Of a stretch of DNA of 64,000 nt, positions 46,385 to 58,100 are shown piece by piece. The translations under genes were made by a program, and so were the position numbers. Below the pieces are notes generated by a model. It saw only the letters and a program-made list of their open reading frames with translations, was not told the DNA's origin and searched no databases. The DNA is from Buddleja alternifolia (Eukaryota; Streptophyta; Magnoliopsida; Lamiales; Scrophulariaceae): positions 2,619,001 to 2,683,000 of the forward strand of contig CM033406.1 in NCBI GenBank assembly GCA_019426215.1, read 5' to 3'. Each line of letters begins with the position of its first letter. Within the stretch, counting starts at the first letter, position 1.

Positions 46385-46804
46385 ATGAACCTTGCGATGA
46401 ACCTCTTTGCCCAAATGAGTGCGATACGAAGATGCAGGAGTGTTGATAATCCGATCACCATATGTGAAAGTACAAGTAAAAAAGTTTTGACTTGGAATTG
46501 CCTAGGAGCAAGTAATAGTACTTTTCGTAATAATTTTAGAGAAATTATATCAATGCATCATCCGGACATTGTATGCTTGTTGGAGACAAAAGTCTGGAAG
46601 GATAGAGCAACTGCAATCTCCACAAGTTTGGGTTTCTCCAATATTTGTAGAGCTCCGATAGAGGGACGAGCTGGAGGTGTTTGGATGATGTGGAATAGCA
46701 ATGAGATCCAAGTTCAAATTATTTCAATCCCCAAGCAAGTGATCCATCCTATTCTGGGTCCGAAACTTCATGCTATCGTCGGTCTGAAACTTGGCAATGG
46801 ATGA
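46385..46804 (+). pseudogene. LINE endonuclease fragment
   Basis: A 140-codon ORF with the N-terminal apurinic-endonuclease-like signature of plant L1 LINEs: LTWNCLGA (catalytic Asn), HPDIVCLLETKV (catalytic Glu) and GGVWMMWNS. It ends at a TGA, and the following sequence has no reverse transcriptase, so only the front of a LINE second ORF survives. The segment upstream may hold the end of the first ORF but is not recognisable. Confidence 0.78.
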
Positions 46805-47306
46805 CAATGTTCCAGGGTATACGCCAACCCGAAAGCTAGGTCAAGAGAACTTTAGTGCCATGTTGAAACCATTAGACATTAGTCACCGAAAGTCGTGTTC
46901 TTTAGTGTATTAATACACATTAATATCGTGTTTTGTAAAATAGATCAATAGGCAACATACAAATTAGTATCACATTTTGTAAAAAATTGTTGGTGACTTA
47001 TAAAGTATTTACTTTTACCTTAAAAGAAAAAAAAACAGAAAAGAAAAGAGAAGCAAAAGGCCAAAAAGGTTCGCAACCTCCAGTATTCAAAATTTACCTC
47101 CCAAAGCGAGACCAAGAAAAAGAAAAATCTTGTGAACATAACAAGTTATAGAATAGTTTCTTAAATACAGACGTGTTTCAGAGAGTATTTAGGACTTCCA
47201 CAACATAAATTTAACCATATCTTGATTTCTAGATTACAGGAAGATATGGAATTCCACAAAGGAAATAACCTTGCCAAAAAGTTAAATAAGAAGCTTTAAC
47301 ATCTGA

Positions 47307-50300
47307 TCAATCTTCAGGAATTGACTTTACATCTAAGTTACCACAGAGGAATTCCCAGTATTTAACCAGCATATGATCAACGGGTCTGACCCGGTCCCAC
47401 TTTCCAGTACAAAATATTGCATATGCATCAGCTGCATACCTGACCAGTTAAGATGCAATATTACCTATCAGTTATAACTAAAAGACAAGATATATTATGT
47501 ACCACTTTGAACTGATAAACTATAAGATTAACTCGGAAGCAATCATGGGGATACAAAGGCTTTGCCAATTGCATATATTTCTGCTAGAAGGACCGGTAAG
47601 TAATAGAAATGCATTTGAGGTGATATGTCCTGGTGGAGTAACGTATATGGAAATGTGCAAGAAATTTCAGCTTTAGATATGCAAATCTAGTTTTTTATAA
47701 AAGAAAATCAAGCAGCGTGATTTTTGAGCGTCTTTTAAATTTTATTCATCAGAGAGAAGCAAATAAACTTACTTGCCAACACCAGTTAGATTGGTTACAT
47801 GAGTCCAGCTTTCTTCCATATATTCTTTAGAGAAACGCTGAATTCCCACAGCTCTCTTCTTATGCAAACCTAAACTGCGTATTACCTCTTCAATGTCCTC
47901 TGTGGCAACCTCTGTAGCTCTCTTGGCATTTGGACACAGTTGAAAAAAATTTGATAATACTCTCCCAGCCTACACCAAGTTCACTACTGTCAGAGTGATC
48001 ATGTAATACAATGGTTCATACAACAGTCCAGCAAGACATTTTGTCTAGACTTTTCTTTTCTTTTAATTAAAAGGAGATGTAAAACTTGCCTCCAGATTAT
48101 AATCAATTTAGACGAAGAAAACGTCCTTTTGGGATGGTTTATTCCCTGATTAGCCATTTATACTAATTTCTAGAAATTCTTTTAGGCGCTCGAGCATCAT
48201 ATATTGGCAATTTCTGCTCCTTATTCTATAGGGATACAAGTCAAACAAAGTTGGCTTGACATCTATGTTTATGTCACTTTGACTAGATACTTTTTTACAG
48301 GAGACTCGTCATACATTCTCAGCGAGCAATGGTCTTCTGAGGAAGCATTATAACACGACATACTACTTCAAAAATATTATGCGCAAATGATTACCATAAT
48401 TCCAAGAGATCTCAATATCATTTCTACAATATATCTTATTACTTAACATGAAACCATGGTGAATCCTACTTCAAAAGATACAGATTCCAGATTTCCAACA
48501 AAACACATACAAAAATAAAATAATTCTGCTCAAATGATTTTAAAAGATGACTAACCTGTAGACCAGTAGTTTGGTTAAGAAGCATACATATCACCAGAAC
48601 CCTCCAAGGATCAAAGGCATGATCTTCTTGGAGGAGATTAAAAGGTGATCGAGGAGGCATCCAAGTGTTATCTGGCGTTTTTCTTTTATAAGCCTCGTCT
48701 TGCTTCTGTGCAGCAGTGAGAACAGGGGTGTGAGCTTTCTTCTTTCTAGCCTTTTCAGGTTGAACAGTATTTGTTTCTTCCTCTTGTTGTGTGCTGCAAA
48801 AATAGGGGGAAACCTTCCTGGCTTTAAGACTCTTCTTTGGTTTCAATTTCATTAACTCAATTCTCCGTTCGTTCGTTATGACGTTCCCATCAGCATCTGC
48901 ATTCGCAAAATAAGGTGAAACAACTCGGACATTTTTCCCAGCTCTTTTACAACCTCTTGTACCATTCTTCATTTTCTTCTGAGACACTGTCTCTCCATTT
49001 TCTATCTCAATTCGCTTTCCCTTTTCCACATTCTCACAACAACAACTGTTTTGGGGATAATTTGAAATCTCACTTCCAACTACATTAGCTTGACAAAAGA
49101 GAGTATTATTTTCAGAAAACTTGTCCTCTTCCATCTTGTCTTTCCCATCTGTTTCCATCTTCTGATTTGAGGACTGATAGACACAAAATTTCGCAAAATT
49201 CTTATAACATCTGCCACCTGTATATGTAAATTGTGAGAGCAAATCATCTAATGAAAATTTCTCCTGATTAGTTTCATTTCCATCATTCTTATTAGCTGGA
49301 ACAGAAACCGAAACCTGAGGCTCCGCTTCCTTGCAATTACCATCTGACAAATTCCGAATTCCATCCCTTAAGTTTTCCTTCTTATCACCATCTCCATCTT
49401 TTATCCTCTTCATTTTCTTATTCTTACTATTTTTCCCATCTCTTTCGTCCAAAGCTTTTGCAAACTCAATTTTGGTGTTCTCATCAAATTGAGAATATCT
49501 ACTCTCATCCTCCACACATTTAAGGGAGACAGCAATTTGTGTTCGTTTCTTCTTCTTCTTTTGTTCTCTCTTATATCCATCACCATCTGACAGACGCTGA
49601 ATTCCATAGTTTCTCCTCTTTTTCTGCTTACGCTTAGAAACCCCATCACCATCTCCTGACACATTATTAGCAGGCTCTACTACCGAATTCTCATCAAATT
49701 GAGAATATCCATTCTCATCCTCCACACTTTTCTTCTTCTTAAAATAAGGGGAAACAACAATTTCTGCTTTTGCCTTGTTTGTCTGTTTTCTCTTCTTACC
49801 ATCACCATACGACAAACAGCTGAAATCTTTCTTCCTATTGTTTTCTGCATCTTTTCTCCTATTTCTTCTCTTACTCTTAAGACCCTCACCTCCGTCTCCT
49901 GACGTGGTAGTGGCAGGCTCAACCCCTGAATTCTCATCAAGTTGAGAGTGGTATGTATTGTCATCATTCACAGATCCCTTCAAAGGGTAAGTGCAAATTA
50001 CACTAATTTCTAGATTTCCCGCCTTTATCTTTTTCATTCTCTTCTTATCAACTACAGTACAAGCATTGATATTGCACCCAGAAAGTTGTGTATCTGACTT
50101 CTTCCCCTTCTTTTTCGTCGTATTACGAAATCTAGAGCCATCAGCAGCACATCCATTATCATTATCATCGAATTTCCTAGTAGTACCCACAAGTCTGTCA
50201 TCAAACTGACGGCGTCTATTCTCAGTCATATTTACACATTTCTTCACGAAATAATAAGGGGAGGGGGAGGGGGAGGGGGAGGGGGAGACCTTAATTTCTA

Positions 50301-50520
50301 GATTTTCCTTGTTTATCCTTTCTCTATTCCTCCTCTCAGCGATATTACATTCAAGAGATTGGGCATCTGAATATGTCTTTTTCTTTCTATTGTTATCATC
50401 ATAATTTATGTTGGGGAAATCAGAAAAAAGAGCAGAATCAGTGGATACCTTGGAGATATTATTGCGGCGTTTTGATTTGATCTTTTTCCGACACTGCTGC
50501 TCGTCTTTCAATGGAGTCAT
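47307..50520 (-). CDS. MBD4L: MBD4-like DNA glycosylase with expanded N-terminus, 3 exons
   Basis: Exons 50520-48556, 47969-47773 and 47439-47307 have GT-AG introns and sum to 2295 nt, 764 residues plus stop. The start is the first in-frame ATG (50520) after an upstream stop; the upstream GTG is not needed. The C-terminal 140 residues form the HhH-GPD glycosylase: [18 protein letters not shown], a [16 protein letters not shown] helix-hairpin-helix across the exon 2/3 junction, and the catalytic Asp in [10 protein letters not shown] (residue 742). Family members excise T or U mispaired with G in base-excision repair in the nucleus. The N-terminus is very Lys-rich with repeated VSPYF motifs and about four degenerate repeats of 75-80 residues, longer than the roughly 450 residues I recall for the Arabidopsis protein. 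There is no methyl-CpG-binding domain. Confidence 0.93.
50258..50287. repeat. MBD4L: Coding (GGGGGA)n microsatellite in MBD4L exon 1
   Basis: Five GGGGGA/GGGGAG units, read on the minus strand as a Ser-Pro run ([10 protein letters not shown]) inside the first VSPYF-like repeat. In-frame 6-bp units make length change tolerable. Confidence 0.88.
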
Positions 50521-50569
50521 TCCACATCCTTGATTGGGAGTGTCTTTTGCCACATTTCAAGCCCCTTCC

Positions 50570-50577
50570 TATTTATA
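50570..50577 (-). promoter_or_regulatory. MBD4L: Candidate TATA box of MBD4L
   Basis: A TATAAATA on the minus strand 50 nt upstream of the start codon implies a short 5' UTR of about 20 nt. Motif and spacing only. Confidence 0.45.
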
Positions 50578-53500
50578 AAGCTACCTTTTCTCCATTTTTA
50601 TTTCGAAAAATTACACATAACTTATTGTTTAATCATCAAAACTCCCCTTAATATTTAGAAATTACATAATATTTCCCTCTTGTCAAGATATACCCCATAA
50701 CCTATGTCTTTAAAAATTCAATATCTAGCTACATTGTCAAAAAACTGAACATTGATGATTACAGGAAAATCTCTTTAGATTACTATCTTCGTAATGAGTA
50801 GAATCCTTCTATCACTTCTCTCCGTTCTAAGTATCGATGTTTGGTTGTTCGTTGAAACCTACTATATAGACACTTTAATCGAGTTGAGACCATAATGACC
50901 ATGTCAATTGAGTAGGGTCAACCAAACCTTCTCATTGACTCAGTGTTTTGCCCAAAGACTTTCTTGGTCATTTATATCTCTTAACAACACATGATATTAC
51001 CTAGAATAGATCCCCTATTGGTGTCACCTACTTTGTCATACAATGGGATTACACCCTTAAAAAGAATTTTTTTTTACATACCTTGTTTTGGCCCCATGGT
51101 TATTAGTTTTGAGGAACTTTTTTCCTTTCCAAAGACTTAAGAAACCAAAATGGGCACAAAATTTTGATGTAGACAATCATCTCCCCAATTTAGATAACAT
51201 TCATAGTCAAACAAACAAAGCCTTAGTAACTAATGCTTAAAGTGAGTCACTTCAAAGCATCTACCATTGCATTTTACTTTTATATAACTCACATTTGGCT
51301 ATTGAGCACCAAAATTTTTTTAATAGAAGGTACCAGATGCCTATATGATTGGACAATAGGACCACATGATACGCTACCCACTTGCCCGACCTAGCCTCGG
51401 ACATGGTTGAGGTGCGTGCATGTGTTACTGATCCAGGCTTTGGTTCAGTATTTGGCTTGGGCTTTATCCACCCTTATATCTGTTTTCGATACTAAATAAA
51501 TTAACACATTTTGTTTAGTTTGCATCCATTAGATGTGTGACAAGTCGTCCTGCTTAATTTGCAACATGCACATTGATGATTGATGATGGAAGGATCTGGG
51601 CTAACACGTGTCAAAGATCTAGGTCCAGACCCGGGTTTGCTCTTGGACTTGCCTATACCTACATATCTTTTTATATAACATAAATTAAAGTATCTAATTT
51701 ATGTTTCTCCCATTCGATGCGTGAGAAGTGGAATCACTCGATGAAGATTATGGAGACAACATATATTGTAGAACAAATAGATCTAAGAGAGTTTATCCTA
51801 TATGGTATCGCACAAGTTTGGAAACCGACAAATTTGGTTCATTAGGTGTGTAGGTTGTTGATTGACATACTTGTTCATCCAATAATGTGTCAAGTAGCTA
51901 ATCGATACATGATCGAACAATTGTGTCCTTTCAAAAACAACTTTTGTATATAGTCCCCAAATTCGAGTTCTTCAGTTATTTTCATCCGAAGACTTTATTC
52001 TCTTCTACAATCAAGTACTCTTATTTTATATTTTTTTATGCACATCAACCCTTCATTGTAAAGAGAGCCCAAAAGAATTTTATTTGCTGATTTTAGAGTT
52101 TAATAGTGCAACTCTCAAGAAGTCATTATATCTTGTGAAATGATTACTGAGAAACGTAATGCAATTTGTTCTCGAGGACAAACTCTGACTCTTGCCTCAG
52201 TTTTCCAAAACATTGTCTTTTCCAAATTAGATAGCCCCTCTCCTAATGCATCTTGGTCGAGATATTCTTTCTTACATACACATACAAGAGTGCGTGACTG
52301 AGTGTCATAAGACATTGTACAAGCAAGCATAGTTTTGCATTTACAATAGATCTACTATTGCTGAATTTAATCATGTAATTTCACAAGGTATTGAGCAAGT
52401 GACGGAGATGTGACCAATAAAAGGCTACAGCTGAAGCAGAAGTTTTGGAACATAAGTAACTTTACATAACAAAAAAAGATTGATAATATAATGTCGGATT
52501 AATATGACAAAAATTTACATAGAATGTTCCTTGATGATATAGTGTTTGAACATAAGCCTAGAGAGAAGGTGCCACCTGCAGTATTACACAATAAAAAATT
52601 GTAACCAAGACAATCTCTAATTGAATAAGTTAGTAGGTGATTTGAAGCAAATCATACAACCCAGATTACTGTGAAAAGGAGACGACATCCACAAAAGATA
52701 ACACCTATTCCTTCGTGGAGAAAAACAAAGCAGGAGAATTAATTCAATCACTTGGGAGTTGGATTATGATGGCAGTTGAATTGAACTCAATATAGTCAGT
52801 GTCCAGTGATGACTTTTTGATAGATGTGCATGCAAGTAAAAATAACTAGCTAGTGCACCTATCCTAATTATAAACTCAAAATTGAAGATTCCGTAAATAA
52901 AGGAATCGAAGACTAGAACTGAAACATCCAGATAAACTCACTCTAAGGACACCGTATTCTTGGAGTACCACATATTCAGATGTCTTATGCATGAGGGCCT
53001 ATGCCTCAAAATCAAATCTTACGAATCACAATCCAACTAATGGGTCGTAAAGAATGATTATACTCCAACACAATTGTAACAAAAAGGGGAAAACCTCTCC
53101 GTTTATAGAAGGTCATGGGTTGTCAGCCCCCCACCTACCACAACAGCATCGGCCACACAGTTGAAAAGATATGAGATTCAAAACATCACCTACTAGCGCC
53201 TACATTAGAAGATACTCCATAGTTCAGAAATACTCTATCTTCAGAGGTCCTGCACATTGACGAAATTACTACACCAATCTCATTTTATTTCTAAACTTAA
53301 TATTTTTATTTTGTACTTAATTGGTGTTCGTTACATGGTTTCTCTTCTTACACTCTACTGACCTTTTGGTACAATTTTCAATTAATTTGATGATAACAGA
53401 GAGCTTGAAATTGTAATCTTTTGGATCAAGTTTTTGCAGGCTAATTTATGAGGAATCTGATCACCCAATTCCATTAGAGTTGGACCAAGGTACGACTCTC

Positions 53501-55135
53501 TTGTGTATGCTCTAAGCCCAAAGTGATCCAGGTTTGCTAACAAAATATTCCCTAGAATCCTTCATAAAACTAACAACTAATTTCAGGAGTTTTCAAAAAA
53601 TTTAAATGGTAAAACATTTCCTAAACTTAATTAGCTCATCTTTGAAAGGAAGATTACCATTGATACTTACCTTATAAAAAGAAGATTTAAAAATATTCCA
53701 TAAATCGAGTCACATTCATTATTGACCGTATTGGTTAAACTTGGGACTTCCCTTTGCTTCACAAAGATATGAAGCAAAATCTTTCTCAAATATTTTTTAT
53801 TTGTTTTTGGAATAAATGATTGCTGGAGAATTAAATGCAGAATTTCAGATACGACTTCGAAAAATAGAATTGTAATGGAAAAGACAGAGATAATGTTGGA
53901 CAAAATCCACGATAAAATTCACAACACTCAACAGGATAATTGCTCTACTATTTTCTCTCTCCTCCAGTAGAATCGGGAATGATCCTAGCCGTCTATTCTA
54001 AAGTCACATGTTTTAGGAACTTTTAAAGTAGACAGCATCTTTTAAGTTTAAAATTGCGACAATTAAAAGTCTACCCTTACTTTTCAATAATACTCAACTG
54101 TGCCATTTCTAAACATGGGAAATCTCTAATTCTTTTGTTACAAACATCTGCAAATGTTACTTACTCAAAAGCTTTGGACAAATCAATGCAGATAACACAA
54201 AAGAAAGTCCACTTACCCCCTCGTACGTTTCAAAAGATAAGCACAATAATCCGTAACCTCAACCTTTTATCATTTATTAGATTAAAAGATGACCATAACA
54301 CCTTTATACACCTGATAATAGATTCGTATCTTTATTTACCATTGTTTTCTTGCTCATAATCGCTTATAAATATGTAGAATTTATTACTACAAGTAATTTT
54401 ATGTTATTCCAAAATATATTAAATAAAATATATGTTGTTTAATTGTCGGTTGTGTTGTAATATATTAAGCAAAATATATAATCATTAGAGGTTTAATATG
54501 GTTTGGCAGCCAACGAGTATTTGAATTTTTTCTTAACATTTCTTTTATTAATACATATACAACCTTGTAACTTATAGCGTTAAATTGTTTTACTTCTCAT
54601 TTGATTTAACTTTTAATACATATAATCAAAATAATACTATTGATAGTGAATAATAAATATTCTTTAACATCTTTAAAATAACTTGTAATTGCTAATAATT
54701 ATTTATTCTACAAAAGTATTGTAATATGTAAAGACTACAGAGAATAGTATATATAAACCTAAAGTTAGAAATTTCTATACATATATACATACATATATAT
54801 AGGTATATTAGTCATTTTCTAAGTAATGAATGATAAAAGTTGAGGTTGGTGTTATTTGCCCTTATTTTGGAAACACAAATAGGTGATAAGGTCTTATGTT
54901 CAGTCACAGGGCGTTATGTGTCCTTTAAGCATTTCGGAGGGTAACATGCCATTTACTTAAAAATATACTGACAAAAAAAATCTAAACTTTGTAAAGAAGC
55001 TATTTTTTATTCAAAAGGAGAAGGAAACCAAACTTTTAGAGAAAAAAGATGACATGTTACATAACGAAGTAAAGAAATTTGAGATAGTACCTGACTGCAA
55101 GTACATATCCTCAAACATCCTTCATTGAAAGCTCC
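50578..55135. other. Intergenic region of about 4.6 kb
   Basis: Between the MBD4L promoter and the 3' end of the SAWADEE gene. I see no convincing gene, LTR or inverted-repeat element; the short ORFs at 52115-52330 (minus) and 54054-54359 (plus) have no recognisable domain and no splice context. The stretch 54360-54830 is very AT-rich. Confidence 0.6.
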
Positions 55136-58100
55136 CTAAGCTGGTTGAAATGACTCCCAAATCCTCTTTTCTTCCTGAACTAACTTCTTGCAAACTTGCG
55201 ACTCGTGATGTATGAATTCCATAAACAAGTCTCTTAGTTGCTTTGCTCTCTTGTAAGTTTCAGTTCCTGAATGGACTATTTCCAGTTCTTCTTCAGTAGT
55301 TTTGTTCTTAGTATCATCCTACATGGCAATAATTAAATATGAATAAAAGTTGAATATACACGTTCGAAGGCCATGTGGGTTGGTATAAGGGAAGTATGCT
55401 TGCAAACACGCGTGAATGAAAGTGAATCCAAGCCGCTCTTTTGTAATATATATGCCCTATAGTCACAGTAAAATTCATGCTCCCTTCTAAATATTTGATT
55501 CAAATTGTAACATATGCAGCACAAAATGCAATGCACAGTCACATGGAAGAATTATTCAACTTTACTGGAAAATACAATTACATAAAAAGAGTAAACATTA
55601 TCCTAAATATAGTATCTTATATTGCCAAGAATTAATTCTCTTCAAAGGAAGGATTTGATCTTATAGTCCTACCAAAATTGCTCTACTTGATAATGAAATT
55701 CATATTTTTGAAGGAAAAAGAATCTTTTGCTTCGTTTATTTAATTTTTCAAGTTTGATATGAAAATCAAATGATAAGCTTATCTCAGTACTCAATTCCGA
55801 ACTCCCCCACTCAACATACAAGACAAACTGAATTGGGGGGGGGGGGGGGGGGTGCATTGAGCAGCTTGCCAGGCCTGCTTATAGAAAGTGGAAATGGAAA
55901 TAGATCAGATTCGGGAGAATAGATACTCTGGGATGAAAAAATTACAAAAATGAAACGATTCATTTTGAAGTTTGAACAGGAAAGATTTATATTTATTATT
56001 AAATGGGGGTAAAAACAGTAACCCACTACAAACTATAGGCGTGTTGACACTTTCTTAGAGACACTCCTTTTTTGTTTACATATAACCACCTGAACTTCAT
56101 AAGTTTTACACTTTAATATACACTAGCATATTCCGGCAGAGTATTTTGTCAGAATTCCAAACATGCTTAGCATGTGCCACTTTCAAGGTGAGAGGACTTT
56201 TCAAAAATTACTCTTTTCCCTCCAAAGAGCCATTTTCCAATCAAAATACATATTAAGTACAAAAGAAATTATCATTGAACCTAGCTTTATCATCAAATTT
56301 AACTAAATAATTTAGTTCAAAAAAACTAAAATAATTTTTTTTTCTTTTTCTTCATTAACAATCACCATTGCCAACCGCCTCCACGCTACGGTCAGCCCCC
56401 CCCCCCCCCCCCCTCGAAGCCCCCACACCTCCCTTTGACCGGTCATTGGCTACTTGCCCAACCCACCATTGCAGCCCAAATCCAGCTCCACTCCCCCACA
56501 GCCCACGCCCAGCCCTCTATCAGACACCCTCTCACCCAGATCCCACCCGAACTCTTTGCCACAGCACCACCGTTACCCTCCCGAGCCGATTACATGTGTG
56601 TATATATCTGCATATTACGTTTATGTGCATTGCTTTATTGGTGTCTGTATATATATGTAGCGTGTGTACGTGTATGGGTTGAACATAAATTGAAGAGAGA
56701 AAATACAGGTTGAATGGCAAATGACGAATATGCCCTTTTAATTTTGTGTCTGTATATATATGTAGCGTGTGTATATATGTGTGTGTACGTGTATGTGTTG
56801 AACATAATTGAACAGAGAAAATACGCGTTGAATGGCAAATGACGAAGATGCCGTTTTAATTTTGTGTTAAATGGCATATTTGCCCTTAAAAGTGTCACAT
56901 GCCAAGAGTGTGCTGGAATTTTGGTGGAAATATTCAGCCTGAATATGCTAATATATAATAAAGTATAAAACCTGTGAAGTTTAGGTGGCTAAGTGTTAGA
57001 TAAAAAAGCTTCTCTAAGAAAGTATAAAAAACGCGCATAGCGAATGAGTTACTGTTTTTACCCGTATCAAATATGAATTAAAAAATATAAATATGTACAT
57101 TATATATATATATATTGTTAACTATATCATGATAAATATTAAATACATCATTATGTATATATATTTATTATATTATTCAATACATTATTATATAAATATA
57201 TTTGTGTGTGTGTGTGTAAATATATATATATATTAATAGGTAATAAAATATTTTTTATTTTTATTTAGAGGCTTGCAAGCATATGAACAAGTGTAACTCG
57301 AGCAAAGCTCTATTTAAGCCGGCTCACGAAGCTCAAGAGTGGCTCTACTCATTGCCCATCCCTATCCATCATATGAAACCCTTATAATATGTGTAATGCC
57401 AAAGACATTAAGAAAGTAACAACTAAGTGCAGTTTGATTTAAGCAATCTGCAATCCTTACTTTGAACCTCCATTAGAAGCCTTCAATGTGACAAATGGTA
57501 ATCTCATCTTTTCTTTTGTGCAATTAGTTCTAGAAACGACAATGAAATACCATTCTTACCGGCGTCATGGGGATTAAGTTCCAAATAGCTGTTCCAAATG
57601 CTCCCTCCGATGCTTTTCCGGTAATTACCCAAGGCCTGCATAATGTACGAATCTAATGAATAATTAGTTTTCATAAGAAGCAAAAATCAAGATATTCTAG
57701 AACCGAAAGCTTGCAGCATAAGTTGCAAGAGAGAATAGCTTGTGCAGGCATATCTCTGGATCAGGTCAAGAATGCATAAGATGCTTGTATTGGATGCTGT
57801 ACTTAGCCAATATTCCACGACACGTAAGATTAAAGAAATAGAGAGAAGAATGATCCATGATACACCACAAAATATTGTTTTTACTCCCTTTATTTGATTA
57901 TTGATCTTGCACTTAAGAGTGAGTTATCGAAAAGGCCAGCTTTAGCAGCATACTTGGCCAACAAAGTTTCAAGTGATCAAGGAGTAATCGTTTTCAGAAG
58001 TTACAATTTCAAGTAATTCAGTTTTTACGGTCATGCATAATCTTCTAATTATCACGGATATTGCAGTAGGACAAGAAAGCTTCTTGTAAAGTATTTCTTT

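Noticed and set aside
49410..50209. Extra ORFs within MBD4L exon 1
   Set aside because: Shadows of a Lys/Glu-rich repetitive coding exon in other frames.
50521..50553. MBD4L start at 50553
   Set aside because: The codon is GTG. An ATG at 50555 is in another frame, and the first in-frame ATG is 50520.
52115..52330. Possible small gene in the 50.6-55.1 kb gap
   Set aside because: 71 codons, no domain, no neighbouring exon with matching phase.
56368..56720. Pro-rich protein ORFs in three overlapping frames
   Set aside because: They arise from the C18 run and GC-rich interior of a mobile element in an intron; no consistent frame or family.
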